Assembly: GCF_000418325.1 (NCBI RefSeq)
Contig: NC_021658.1
Location: 2,976,001 to 3,040,000, forward strand
DNA length: 64,000 nt
Source: Sorangium cellulosum So0157-2
GTDB taxonomy: Bacteria > Myxococcota_A > Polyangia > Polyangiales > Polyangiaceae
Direction: 5' to 3'
Positions 8,964 through 17,706 of the stretch are shown piece after piece. The first letter of the stretch is position 1, and each line of letters starts with the position of its first letter. Under the pieces are notes generated by a model that searched no databases, was not told the origin of the DNA, and saw nothing but the letters and a program-made list of their open reading frames with translations. Made by a program: the position numbers and the translations under genes.

Positions 8964-10718
8964 TCAGGAGGGCGTCGCGCGGAAGCGACGCACCCGGGCC
9001 GAGCCGGGGCCGCCGTCTTGCGTCGACAGGCCGAGCGCGGTGCGCGCCGGCGCGTGCAGGCGCTGGAGGACGCGATCGAGCAGGCGGAGCGCGCCGTCGC
9101 TCATCTTCACGCCGCGCGGCGAGCGGTAGCCGAACGCGACGCCGTCCACGACCTTGTAGGCGTTCTCGGTGGGCGAGGCGGGGCGCATCTCGACGACGAG
9201 CGCGCCGTCGCGCGTCTTCATGATGACGACGATCTCGCCCGGGCGCGCGGAGGCCTCCACGAACGTCCACCCGCCGGAGGTCGCCTCCTTGATCCCGAGC
9301 TCGAGCACGCGCTGCAGATCCTGCCCCGCGGGCGCGAGCGTCGTCGCGCCCTCGACCCGGATCTCCCCGCCCGGCGGGACCACGCCGCTGCCGAGCGGCA
9401 TCGCCGGCCGCCGCATCTCGCGCGGCCCGGGGAAGGACCACATGTCCGGCGTGATCTCCCCGCCCTCGCGGTACGCCATCTCGATGAGGCGGCTGCGCTC
9501 GCGCGAGAGCGCGTCCTCGGACCAGCCGAGGCACGAGCGCATCATCAGCGTGAACGGGTCGAAGCGGAGCTCGAACGACGCCGGCGCGCGCGTCATGAGG
9601 TCGTCCGGGAGGACGAGGCTGTGGAAGATGCGGACCTTGCACGGGAGCTCGCGCGCGCGCTCGAGCGTGCGGCGGAACGTGATGGGGCCGTCGCCCGGGA
9701 GGCCGAGGAGGATGTCCACCTCGATGTCCGTGAAGGTCGAGAGCTCCTCGATCACCTTCGCGAACTTCGACTCCCGGAAGGGGCGCTGCGTGCCGTCGCC
9801 GGTGTCCTTGTTGAGCGGCGGCAGCCGCGCGTCGAGCGACACGCGCGCGAGGCCGCGGAGGAACTCGAGGTGCTCGTCGTGCACGTGCTCGGGATCGATC
9901 GACGCCGAGAGCGTCGCCTGCTTGAAGAAGCCGACCTGCTTCTCCGCGGCCACGAGGTTCCGGAACGCCTCCGCGTTCAGGTTGAGCGGCGCGTCCACGA
10001 CCTGCGCGCCCGGGGCGCCGGCGGCGCGGAGCGCGCTCAGCTCCTCGACGAGGTAGGCCTCCGAGAAGACGCCCGCGGAGGCGTCGCCCGTCGAGATGCC
10101 GCAGGTCGGGCAGCTCATGACGCCGCCGCGGCAGATCTCGATCGGTACGATGCGATCGGTCGGGAGCAGCTTCATCCGGATCGGCGACGGGAGCTCGTCG
10201 GGCGCCACGTGAGGCGCTTCGCCCGTCGAGACCCAGCCGCCGGCGGTGAAGACGTGCAGCCCGGGCACGGTGCGCAGCGCCTCGGGGGAGCGATCGCTCA
10301 GGCGGACGATGTTCCGGAACGTGAGCTCGTTGCCGTGCACGAGGGCGTCGATGCAGGCGGCGGCGTCGCGCCACGGCGCGAGCGCGAACATCGCGGGGCG
10401 CGCGAGGGGACCGCAGAGGACGATCGTGCGCCCCGGCCGGTTGCGCTGGAGGTGGCGCGCGACCTCGATGAACGTGGGAAAGGACCAGACGTGCGCGGCG
10501 AGGCCGACGATGTCGGCATCCACCGTCTCGACCTCGGCGACCCACGCGTCGAGATCCCTCGTCTGCGCGTCGACCACATGGATCGGCACACCGGCGAGCT
10601 CCGGATCGGCGAGCAAAGAGGCTTCGACACGACGGATTCCATGGCTGAACGGCGCTCCCCCACCGTCCGGCATGGTTGGCTCCATCGCGAGTAGCGCGAC
10701 GCGGCGTTCGCCAGGCAT
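8964..10718 (-). CDS. B12-binding-type radical SAM-like protein with atypical cysteine spacing
   Basis: 584 residues from ATG 10718; the open frame extends further upstream but that part is Arg-rich and unconvincing. Residues ~1-160 (VALLAMEPTMPDGGGAPFSHGIRRVEASL, written in part; then DADIVGLAAHVWSFPTFIEVA and TIVLCGPLARP) resemble the cobalamin-binding Rossmann domain of B12-dependent radical SAM enzymes. The Fe-S site region reads EICRGGVMSCPTCG: Cys196, Cys203 and Cys206. In the canonical EISRGCPFRCSFC arrangement the first cysteine lies four residues before the second. Here that residue is Gly and a Cys occurs three residues earlier (CX6CX2C). Later segments (LGLPGDGPITFRRTLERAREL) fit the family. 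It converges on the terpene-like operon. Confidence 0.75.
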   Translation of the reverse strand: MPGERRVALLAMEPTMPDGGGAPFSHGIRRVEASLLADPELAGVPIHVVDAQTRDLDAWVAEVETVDADIVGLAAHVWSFPTFIEVARHLQRNRPGRTIVLCGPLARPAMFALAPWRDAAACIDALVHGNELTFRNIVRLSDRSPEALRTVPGLHVFTAGGWVSTGEAPHVAPDELPSPIRMKLLPTDRIVPIEICRGGVMSCPTCGISTGDASAGVFSEAYLVEELSALRAAGAPGAQVVDAPLNLNAEAFRNLVAAEKQVGFFKQATLSASIDPEHVHDEHLEFLRGLARVSLDARLPPLNKDTGDGTQRPFRESKFAKVIEELSTFTDIEVDILLGLPGDGPITFRRTLERARELPCKVRIFHSLVLPDDLMTRAPASFELRFDPFTLMMRSCLGWSEDALSRERSRLIEMAYREGGEITPDMWSFPGPREMRRPAMPLGSGVVPPGGEIRVEGATTLAPAGQDLQRVLELGIKEATSGGWTFVEASARPGEIVVIMKTRDGALVVEMRPASPTENAYKVVDGVAFGYRSPRGVKMSDGALRLLDRVLQRLHAPARTALGLSTQDGGPGSARVRRFRATPS

Positions 10719-11167
10719 CCATGGGAGTCTACCAGGGTGTCTCCCCCGTCGGGGAGTCCGTTCGCGCTCTCTGTTTGCTCCCAACTCCCGGTCCGCTCTG
10801 CCCGACGTCCGGGGGACGCCCTGGCTTACGTCCGGGGCCCGTCCGGAGTTGCATCCCGAGCGCGGCCGGGCTTTCATAGTGCCCGGGGCGAAAGAGGGGA
10901 AGGGACTACACCGGATCGCCGGAGTGCGGCGGTCTGTCTGTCGGGCTGCGCGCAATGTCATCGTGGACGCGGCGCGCTGCGGCGAGCGCTCCGGAGCGCG
11001 TAAATCCGTTCGCCTGGGCCGCTCGTCACGCCGTGCCGTCCTCAGAGGGGCCTGCGCCGCGCCGGCGACCGGCCTGTCGGGGCGCGCCGCGCGCTCGTCC
11101 GGCGTGGGACGGGAGGGCGCGCCGCCCTGCAGAGCAGCCTCGCTTCCGAGGAAAGCCGAGGGGAGCC
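10719..11167. other. Intergenic region between radical SAM and response regulator genes
   Basis: These 449 bp have no credible gene. The region is the shared upstream region of a leftward and a rightward gene, so both promoters should lie here. A short hairpin, CTCCCC-CGTC-GGGGAG, is at 10741-10756, just upstream of the radical SAM start. The word ACGTCCGGGG occurs twice near 10810-10840. No clear -35/-10 pair was found. Confidence 0.4.
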
Positions 11168-11554
11168 ATGCGTGGCAAGCACGTGATCCTGGTTGCAGAG
11201 GACGACATCGACACGGCGGCGATGCTGGAGGAGCTCCTGACGCTGGAGGGGTACGAGGTCGAGCTGACCGCGACCGCGCGCGAGGCGCTCGACGCGCTGG
11301 CGGAGCGGCGCTTCCACGCGGTCCTCCTCGATCTGACGATGCCGGGCATGACGACGGACCGGTTCGTCTCCGAGATCGCGGGGCTCGGCACGCCCTCTCC
11401 CCTCATGATCTTCTCGGCCCGCCGGCCTCACGAGATGAAGGCGATCGCCGAGCGGCTGCACGCGGCCGCGCTCATCCCGAAGCCGGTGGACATCGATGTG
11501 TTGCTGAGCACCCTCTCGAAGGTGGTGCTCGGCGCCGCGGGCGAGGCAGGTTGA
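11168..11554 (+). CDS. Single-domain response regulator (CheY-like receiver)
   Basis: This 128-residue receiver domain has no output domain. The acidic pocket is EDD at residues 11-13, the phosphoacceptor is Asp55 in AVLLDLTMPG, a conserved Ser is in MIFSARR, and the Lys is in LIPKPVDID. ATG 11168 is preceded by GAGGGGAGCC, a strong Shine-Dalgarno sequence. It would relay phosphate from an unlinked or nearby histidine kinase; the CheB-CheR-PAS gene and another receiver lie within 1-2 kb. Upstream in-frame codons are Arg-rich and not included. Confidence 0.9.
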   Translation: MRGKHVILVAEDDIDTAAMLEELLTLEGYEVELTATAREALDALAERRFHAVLLDLTMPGMTTDRFVSEIAGLGTPSPLMIFSARRPHEMKAIAERLHAAALIPKPVDIDVLLSTLSKVVLGAAGEAG

Positions 11555-12058
11555 CGCTGCCCGCCCGATCCGCTCCGCGCGGGCTGGAGCGCATCCGCTC
11601 GGGTGGCGCCGCGCGGCGGCGCTCCAGCGCGCCGGTGGTACCCTCGCCGGCTCATGACCTGGCGGAGCACGACCGAGCCGCGCGACGCTCACCCTGGCTG
11701 GCCGCAGATCTGGCAGAGAGCGTCTTCGCCGGAGCGTCACCCTGCTGTAACATCGTGCTCGACCGCCGACGATCGAGCACGATGCGCACGCCCGAACCCC
11801 TCCTGCCAGACCCGTCCGGCGTGAGGGCCGTCGACTCCGCGCGGGTCCACGGTTCCACGCCTCCACGGTTCCACGGCGGAGCGCGGCGCTCGCGCGGGCT
11901 CCGTTCCGAGGCGCCCCCGCGGCGCTCCTTGCCGCAGAGAGACCTTCATGCGCGCCCTTTCTCGCAGAACAGGCCTGATCAAGCGGACCCCGAGCAGGGA
12001 TTCAGGGCTTTCCCTGTTTCGCCGTGACGTCAGGCTTTCGCATAGTGGTTGATGCACC
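11555..12058. other. 504-bp non-coding region with repeats
   Basis: No gene is credible on either strand. It holds a perfect 11-bp inverted repeat at 11752-11783, a direct duplication of CCACGGTTCCACG near 11847-11876, and CAGGG-CTTT-CCCTG at 12003-12016 just before the next receiver gene. The region probably carries the promoter of 12059-12791 and possibly a structured RNA. Confidence 0.4.
11752..11783. repeat. Perfect 11-bp inverted repeat with 10-nt loop
   Basis: ATCGTGCTCGA (11752-11762) is exactly complementary to TCGAGCACGAT (11773-11783). It lies in non-coding DNA about 200 bp after one receiver gene and 275 bp before the next. It could be a factor-independent terminator without a T-tract or a protein-binding site. 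Confidence 0.5.
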
Positions 12059-12430
12059 GTGCCTGCCACTCCCTTGAAGAGGATCCTCGTTGTCGATGAT
12101 GATCCGGATATTCGAGAGACCCTCGCCGAGCTCCTGCAAGAGGAGGGCTACGCCGTCATGTCGGCGGCGCACGGCGGCGAGGCGCTCAGCGCGCTTCGAA
12201 CGGAGCCTAAGCCCGGCCTCATCCTGCTCGACCTCATGATGCCGATCATGGATGGCTGGCAGTTCAGGGCGGAGCAGAAGAAGGACCCGGAGCTCGCCTC
12301 GATCCCGGTCGTGATCATCTCGGCGACGGGCCGCGACGAGTTCGTGTCGTCGCTCGGCGCGGCGCAGTTCCTCAAGAAGCCGATCAACCTCGAGCAGCTG
12401 CTCGCCGCGGTCGAACAGCACTGCCGGTGA
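12059..12430 (+). CDS. Single-domain response regulator (CheY-like receiver)
   Basis: A 123-residue receiver with GTG start 12059. The pocket is VVDDDPD (residues 11-17), the phosphoacceptor is Asp58 in LILLDLMMPIMDG, the conserved Ser/Thr is in VVIISATG, and the Lys is in FLKKPINLEQL. It has no DNA-binding or enzymatic output domain, so it acts by protein contact. A gamma-glutamylcyclotransferase-like gene begins 7 bp after its stop, and the CheB-CheR fusion converges on that gene. A phosphorelay with a hybrid or unlinked kinase is likely. Confidence 0.9.
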   Translation: MPATPLKRILVVDDDPDIRETLAELLQEEGYAVMSAAHGGEALSALRTEPKPGLILLDLMMPIMDGWQFRAEQKKDPELASIPVVIISATGRDEFVSSLGAAQFLKKPINLEQLLAAVEQHCR

Positions 12431-12437
12431 CGGCGCC

Positions 12438-12791
12438 GTGCCCCTGTTCGTCTACGGCACGCTGATGCGGGGCGAGCGCTCGCACCGGCTGCTCGGGCGC
12501 GCGCCTTTCCTCGGGGTCGCCCGCACCGCCCCGTCGTTCGAGCTCGCCGACCTCGGCGCCTACCCGGCGCTCGTGCGCGGGGGCTCGACCGCCGTCGTCG
12601 GGGAGCTCTACGAGCCGGATCGGGAGACCCTCGCGTCGCTCGACGTCTACGAGGGCTGCCCCGACCTCTTCCGGCGCGAGATGATCGAGCTCGACGGCGG
12701 CGCGCGCTGCGAGGCGTACCTGATGCCCGCCGGCCAGGTGCTGGGGCATCTCCGCGTCGCCTCGGGGGACTGGCGGGCGCGCGGGCGGTGA
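12438..12791 (+). CDS. Gamma-glutamylcyclotransferase/AIG2-like protein
   Basis: A 117-residue protein that matches the small GGCT-like fold. The N-terminal glycine-rich substrate loop LFVYGTLMRG is at residues 3-12, and VVGELYEPDRETLASLDVYEG carries the conserved acidic residue and the D-x-x-E-G turn. The family cyclises gamma-glutamylamines or gamma-glutamyl dipeptides to 5-oxoproline; the exact substrate is not evident. GTG 12438 lies 7 bp after the receiver gene, so the two are probably one transcript. Full length for the family. Confidence 0.85.
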   Translation: MPLFVYGTLMRGERSHRLLGRAPFLGVARTAPSFELADLGAYPALVRGGSTAVVGELYEPDRETLASLDVYEGCPDLFRREMIELDGGARCEAYLMPAGQVLGHLRVASGDWRARGR

Positions 12792-12796
12792 GCGCG

Positions 12797-15700
12797 TCAG
12801 TCGGAGCCGGCGCGGCGCGCTGGCCGTAGCCCCGCCTGCGGGGGCTCGTCCTCCTCGGGCTCGGTCCTGTCCTCGACGACGAGCAGCAGGGCCGGGAGCT
12901 CGCCCTCGTCGGCCTGGAGCCGGAAGGCGGAGAACGACAGCGTCCTGCGTCCGGCGTGCGCGAGCACGGCCTCGACGCGGAAGTCGACAAGCGCGGCGCT
13001 GCGGCGGAGCACGTCCCGGAGCCGCTGCTCCAGCTGCGGGGTGTTCCACACGGCGTCGATGGCCGAGAGGGGCCGCCCCTCGATGTCCCCGAGCGAGACC
13101 ATGAACAGCTCGCAGTAGCGCCGCGTCGCCGCGCGGATCCGGAGCTCGCCGTCGAGCAGGAGGAACGGGTGGCGCAGCACCTCGAAGACGGCGGAGATGC
13201 GGTCGCGCGCGCCCGCGAGCTCGCGCCCGGCGCGCCTCGTCGCGTCGCTCTCCAGCCAGCAGATCACCGCGCCGTCGACCTCGTTCCCGGTGATCCGGAA
13301 CGGGCGCGCCCGCACGAGATGGACGCGCCCCTCGCGGTCCTCGACCTGCCGCTCGACGCCGCTCCTCGTGTCGAGCACCTCGGCGACGATCGGCGCGATG
13401 TCGGCCGCGCTCCTCGGCCTCACCTCGAGGATCGATCGGCCCACGTCGCTCGCGGCGAGGCCGAGCAGCTTGTCGGCCACGCCGGCGACGCGGCGGATCC
13501 GGAGGTCCGCGTCGAGCATGAGCACCGGGATGCTCATGCTGCCGAGGAGGTTGCGCAGCTCGTCGTTGGCGAGCCCGAGCGCGACGTTGCTGCTGTGGAG
13601 CTCCTCGTTGATGGCCGTGAGCTCCTGGTTCGCGGACCGGAGCTCTTCGTGGGCGGACTCGAGCGCGTCCTTCATCCTGTGCAGCTCGTCGTTGCTCGCG
13701 AGGAGCTCCTCGTTCGCGCACAGGAGCTCCTCGTTCGTCGCCTCGAGCTCGTCGATGATCGACTGGAGGTGCTCCCTCGTGGTCACGAGCTCCCTGCGGA
13801 GCTGGGCGACCTCGAGGTCCTTCTGGGGGTCGCTCTGGGCCGGGTCGTCGCCTGGCCGGTCCAGCCTGGCACCGCCCGACTCGGAGAAGACGACGAGGAA
13901 GCAGCGCCCCTGCGGGAGCCGCGCCTTGAGCGGCCACACCTCGACGTCGACGTAGCGGAGCTTGTCCCCCTGCCGGATCTTGATCTGCTCCTTCCGGGCC
14001 ATCGCCTCCGAGTTCATCGACGCGTCGATGGCGGCCCGGAGGCCGAGCAGGAGCCCCTCTCGGGCCATCTTGAAGAGGTGCAGGCTGGCGTCGCCGGGCG
14101 CCGGCTCGAGGTAGGGCCCTGTCTTGCCCCGGAACTGGACGATCTGCATCTCCTCGTCGACCACCACGCCGGCGGGGGCGTAGCGGGCCATCACGATGGC
14201 GTCGGCCTCCTTGCGCAGCGCGTCCATGAGGAGCCCCTCGGGGCTCCGCGGCTCCCCCTTGTCCGGCGCGGGCGCAGGCGGGGCGGGGAGGGCGGGCGCG
14301 GCGAGATCGCGCGCGCTGGCCGCCTCCGACGCGGCGCGCTTGCAGAAGATCCTGTGGGTCCTGTCCACCACCCCGAACAGGTCGGCCATCGCGCTGATGC
14401 TCTCTGAGGAGCCGAGGAGCAAGAAGCCCGTGAGCTTGAGGGCCTGGTGGAAGGTGTGCAGCAGCCGGCGCTGCAGGCTCGGCTCCATGTAGATCATCAG
14501 GTTGCGGCAGCTGACGAGATCGAGCTTCGTGAGGGGCGGATCGGCCGCGGCGTTGTGTCGCGAGAAGATGCACAGATCGCGGACCGACTTGTTGACCTGG
14601 AAGCCGCCGTGCACCCGGACGAAGAAGCGGCGCAGCCGGTCGGGCGAGACGTCGAACGAGATGCCATCGACGTAGATCCCGGCCCGCGCCTGCTGGATGG
14701 CGGCCTCGCTCAGATCGGTGCCGAAGATCTGGATGGCGTGATCGTTCGCGTCGTCCTCGAGGAACTCGAGCAGCGAGATTGCGAGAGAGTAGACCTCCTC
14801 GCCCGTCGAGCAGCCCGGCACCCAGATGCGAACCGTGGAGTCCTGCGGCCTGTTGTGCATGAGCACGGGGAACACGTGGGTCTTCAGCGCGGCGAATGCG
14901 CCCGGATCGCGGAAGAACGTGGTCACCTTGATGAGGAGGTCCTGATAGAGGTGCTCGATCTCGTCCGGGTGCGCTTTCAGGTGATCGAGGTACTCCTGCA
15001 GGGACGCGAGCCGGTGGAGCGTCATTCGGCGCTGGATACGGCGCCTCAGCGTGCTCTTCTTGTAGTGGCTGAAGTCGACGCCCACCGCGGCATGGAGCAG
15101 CCTGAAGAGCTTGCCGAGCTCCGGGTCGACCCCCAGGGGCGCGCCCTGCGGGAGCCACAGGGCGGGCGCGTGACCGGGGCGGCCCATCCTCGCCAGCTCG
15201 GCGGCGATCGCCTCGACGCCGCGGATGAAGTCGACGCCTCCGGCAGCGATGGCGTTGCGCGGGAGCGCCGGCCGCTCGGCGGTGCGCGGGTCCTCCGCGA
15301 AGGTGACCCCGCCCTCCGCCTTCACGTCCTTCAGCCCGAGGGCGCCGTCGCTCCCGGTGCCGGACAGCACGACGCCCGCCGCGCTCGACCCCAGCTCGCG
15401 CGCGAGCGAGCGCAGGAAGGCATCGGCAGGGCCCGGACCGGACTCGCCGCGCGGCGCGAGCTCGACGCGCACGCCGTCCAGCGTCGCTCGCGTGTCCGGG
15501 GCCAGGACCTGGACGTGACCTGGCATGAGCCTCGCCCCGGCGCGAAGCTCACTCGTGGGGAGCGGGCTGCTCTGCGCCGCGAGCTCGAAGACCGGGATCT
15601 CCCCTGGCTCGGCGCTGTAGATCAGCACGAGGGAGAGGCTCGTGTCCCTGCTCGGCAGCCGCCGGAGCAGCTCCGCGATCGCGCCGCGCCCGCCGGCCGA

Positions 15701-15892
15701 CGCGACGACGCAGACGACCGGAAACCGCTGCTCGTTCCCGAGGTGCGGCTCCGCGGCGGCGGCCTGCTCGCCGGCGTCCTCGGACGAGTCCGGCGCGCGT
15801 CGCTGCGCAGCCGCCCTGCCGGCGTGGGGCGCGGCGTCGCTGTGGCCCGGTGCCCTGAGCTGCGTCCGGCGTGACTTCTTCGGTTCCGGCAT
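12797..15892 (-). CDS. CheB-CheR fusion with coiled coil and PAS domains; CheB histidine replaced
   Basis: 1031 residues. Residues ~55-235 form a CheB methylesterase-like domain: Ser65 in VVASAGG and Asp182 in SGTGSDGA are present. The catalytic His, expected in the VQHLDP position, is Ser93 in VLIYSAEP. Residues ~250-520 form a CheR methyltransferase domain (LRRRIQRRM, FFRDPGAF and the SAM-binding VPGCSTGEEVYSLA). A long region near 655-765 repeats EELLCANEELL-type heptads (coiled coil), followed by two PAS-like domains. No histidine kinase domain follows. CheR should methylate a chemoreceptor or other target; the CheB half may be regulatory only. It sits beside two CheY-like receivers, forming a partial chemosensory locus. 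Confidence 0.88.
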   Translation of the reverse strand: MPEPKKSRRTQLRAPGHSDAAPHAGRAAAQRRAPDSSEDAGEQAAAAEPHLGNEQRFPVVCVVASAGGRGAIAELLRRLPSRDTSLSLVLIYSAEPGEIPVFELAAQSSPLPTSELRAGARLMPGHVQVLAPDTRATLDGVRVELAPRGESGPGPADAFLRSLARELGSSAAGVVLSGTGSDGALGLKDVKAEGGVTFAEDPRTAERPALPRNAIAAGGVDFIRGVEAIAAELARMGRPGHAPALWLPQGAPLGVDPELGKLFRLLHAAVGVDFSHYKKSTLRRRIQRRMTLHRLASLQEYLDHLKAHPDEIEHLYQDLLIKVTTFFRDPGAFAALKTHVFPVLMHNRPQDSTVRIWVPGCSTGEEVYSLAISLLEFLEDDANDHAIQIFGTDLSEAAIQQARAGIYVDGISFDVSPDRLRRFFVRVHGGFQVNKSVRDLCIFSRHNAAADPPLTKLDLVSCRNLMIYMEPSLQRRLLHTFHQALKLTGFLLLGSSESISAMADLFGVVDRTHRIFCKRAASEAASARDLAAPALPAPPAPAPDKGEPRSPEGLLMDALRKEADAIVMARYAPAGVVVDEEMQIVQFRGKTGPYLEPAPGDASLHLFKMAREGLLLGLRAAIDASMNSEAMARKEQIKIRQGDKLRYVDVEVWPLKARLPQGRCFLVVFSESGGARLDRPGDDPAQSDPQKDLEVAQLRRELVTTREHLQSIIDELEATNEELLCANEELLASNDELHRMKDALESAHEELRSANQELTAINEELHSSNVALGLANDELRNLLGSMSIPVLMLDADLRIRRVAGVADKLLGLAASDVGRSILEVRPRSAADIAPIVAEVLDTRSGVERQVEDREGRVHLVRARPFRITGNEVDGAVICWLESDATRRAGRELAGARDRISAVFEVLRHPFLLLDGELRIRAATRRYCELFMVSLGDIEGRPLSAIDAVWNTPQLEQRLRDVLRRSAALVDFRVEAVLAHAGRRTLSFSAFRLQADEGELPALLLVVEDRTEPEEDEPPQAGLRPARRAGSD

Positions 15893-16040
15893 GGTTGCTT
15901 GAACGGTTAAGCGCTCTCTCGGGCGTCTCGCAGCCGCGGGGCACAGGCGAAGCTAACGTTGCGGCGATGGGTCGGCCGACGTGCCTTTCCTTGCCTTCGC
16001 GGAGCGCCCGACACGGTGTCTTACCGCCACATCACCTCGA

Positions 16041-16712
16041 TCAGCGCGCCCCTTCCAGGCGCTTCAGGAGTTGCTCGAGCTGCTCGAGGACGCGCGCCGA
16101 CCGATCGGACGCCACGCGGGCGGAGTCGTTGAGCCTCATCAGCGTCATCTCATCCATCTTCCCGCCGGGCTGGAGCCTGCTCATGACTTCCAGCGCGGCC
16201 TCGTGGCGCGCTCGGGCCACCTGCGCTGCCGCCATCGCGCGGCGCAGGCGCGCGCGTGGGGGCTCCGCGCCCTCGACCGTGGGCGACCTCCTCTCCGGCG
16301 GCGGCTCGCGCCGCGCCTTGTCCTCGGCCCGCGCCTCGCGCTCGGCGGGCGCCGGGGCCTCGTGCGCCTCGAGCAGCGCTGGCGCCTTGGCCCCCCGCGG
16401 CGCGGGAGCCTCCTGATCCCTCGCCTCGCGCGCGCGATCCTCGCGCTGGTCGTCGGCCTCGACGTGGGTGCTGACGCCGATCTCCCGGTCCGCGCCGGGC
16501 TCTCGGGCGTCCTCCCACGCTCGCTCGTCGACGACGTGCTTCGTCGCGTCGTTGACGAGGAACACCTGATCCGCGTCGTGGAACCGCTCGGCCCGCAAGG
16601 CCTGCAACGAGGCGCGCGCCGACTCGAGCGAGCGGATGTGCTTCATGAGCGCGAGCCGTCTGCCCCGGAAGCGAACGTAGATGCTGTAGGTGGTCTGGAG
16701 CGCCATCTGCAT
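16041..16712 (-). CDS. Hypothetical protein, charged and helical
   Basis: A 223-residue protein with no recognised family. The first ~65 residues look folded (TTYSIYVRFRGRRLALMKHI, then FHDADQVFLVNDATKHVVDE). Residues ~70-150 are a low-complexity Ala/Glu/Arg/Pro region that is probably disordered. The C-terminal ~70 residues (QVARARHEAALEVMSRLQPG ... ARVLEQLEQLLKRLEG) form a likely coiled coil. No signal peptide or membrane helix is seen. It follows a second small unknown gene (16892-17275) on the same strand, upstream of the CheB-CheR gene, so it may belong to the same chemosensory cluster. Confidence 0.6.
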   Translation of the reverse strand: MQMALQTTYSIYVRFRGRRLALMKHIRSLESARASLQALRAERFHDADQVFLVNDATKHVVDERAWEDAREPGADREIGVSTHVEADDQREDRAREARDQEAPAPRGAKAPALLEAHEAPAPAEREARAEDKARREPPPERRSPTVEGAEPPRARLRRAMAAAQVARARHEAALEVMSRLQPGGKMDEMTLMRLNDSARVASDRSARVLEQLEQLLKRLEGAR

Positions 16713-16891
16713 CGCCTCGTGGACCTGGCTCCGTCATGCGGTGTTCATCGCTCTTCTTGGCAGCTGCTTCGAGGGATCGGCGCTCCTCGGCGCCGGCGTG
16801 AGCCGGCGAGATCCGAGCGTTGCCTTGTTCGCGCCGGTCCGTCGCCGTGAGCCCTCCGCGCGGGCGCCGGGCGCGCGCCCTGCTCTTCGCC

Positions 16892-17275
16892 TCACGCCTC
16901 GGGCACCGTCGTCAGCAGCACCAGCCGCCCCGCGCTCCGCTCGGCCGTCCTGCAGGCGGTGCGCACGAGGGGCCACGCTGACTTCACGAGCTCCGCCATC
17001 AGCGATCTGTCCTGGGAGAGGGCTTTGCACAGGGACTCCTCGGCGTCTTCGCCGAAGGAGAGCACGCGTATCGCGATGGCGAGCGCGAGGTCCCTGGTCA
17101 GCTGGACGCGCAGGTCGACGTCCGGGGTGAACACGTGGAGCGCGTGCTCGGCGAGGGCAGCATCGAGCCTGTCTGCGATCGACCTCTCCGTATCAGCGCG
17201 CCACTCCAGCGAACGGCACGTCTGCCGGAGCAGCTCCTGGATCAACCGTCTCTCGCAGCCCGATCGTGTGCTCAT
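16892..17275 (-). CDS. Hypothetical protein, helical
   Basis: A 127-residue protein, mostly amphipathic helix (RRLIQELLRQTCRSLEWRAD, RDLALAIAIRVLSFGEDAEE, SLMAELVKSAWPLVRTACRT). Its composition is protein-like with GC-rich third positions, while the other frames are Arg-rich. No motif, signal peptide or membrane span is clear and I do not recognise the family. It is the first gene of a leftward group that continues with 16041-16712, 180 bp downstream, and the CheB-CheR fusion. Confidence 0.55.
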   Translation of the reverse strand: MSTRSGCERRLIQELLRQTCRSLEWRADTERSIADRLDAALAEHALHVFTPDVDLRVQLTRDLALAIAIRVLSFGEDAEESLCKALSQDRSLMAELVKSAWPLVRTACRTAERSAGRLVLLTTVPEA

Positions 17276-17706
17276 ACAGCCCCCCTCGACAGCCCCGTTC
17301 CCTCGCGGAGAGCGCCTGTTGTCGTCCAGCGCGCGATGGTCGCCACGGCGCGGTCGAACGATCAGGCAGCTCCCCAGGCTGCGCTCTTCCGGGTCGCCTG
17401 AGCGGTTCCCCTCCGGCGCCCCGATTCACCCCCTCACTGTCCCGAGGCCGAAGTCCCCGTTGACTGTTAGCTCTAGCTCAGCTGCAGCCCGACCGACCGC
17501 TAGGGCGATGAGGAATCACGGGTCAGGGATTCCCTGTACAATTTGCCCGGTGCGCACGGGATCCGTGTGCTCCGTTCAGGTGACGCCCTACCAAGCGCGC
17601 TGGGACGCGGATGTGCGGCGGCGCGCCGCCGGAAGCAGCGCGGATGCGACATCGGCGGCGCGCGTCGTATCCGCCTCGGACGGCCTTGAACCAGGCGGTG
17701 ACCGCC
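17276..17706. other. 431-bp intergenic region
   Basis: No credible gene. It contains a perfect palindrome CAGGGA-T-TCCCTG at 17524-17536, next to an AT-richer stretch (CCTGTACAATTTG) that could hold a promoter for the leftward gene at 17275. The 9-mer CAGGGATTC recurs near 11995-12003, on the other side of the chemosensory-like cluster. Confidence 0.35.

Noticed and set aside
16741..16891. Possible extra small gene between the two unknown proteins
   Set aside because: No frame of convincing composition or ribosome-binding site was found; left as intergenic.
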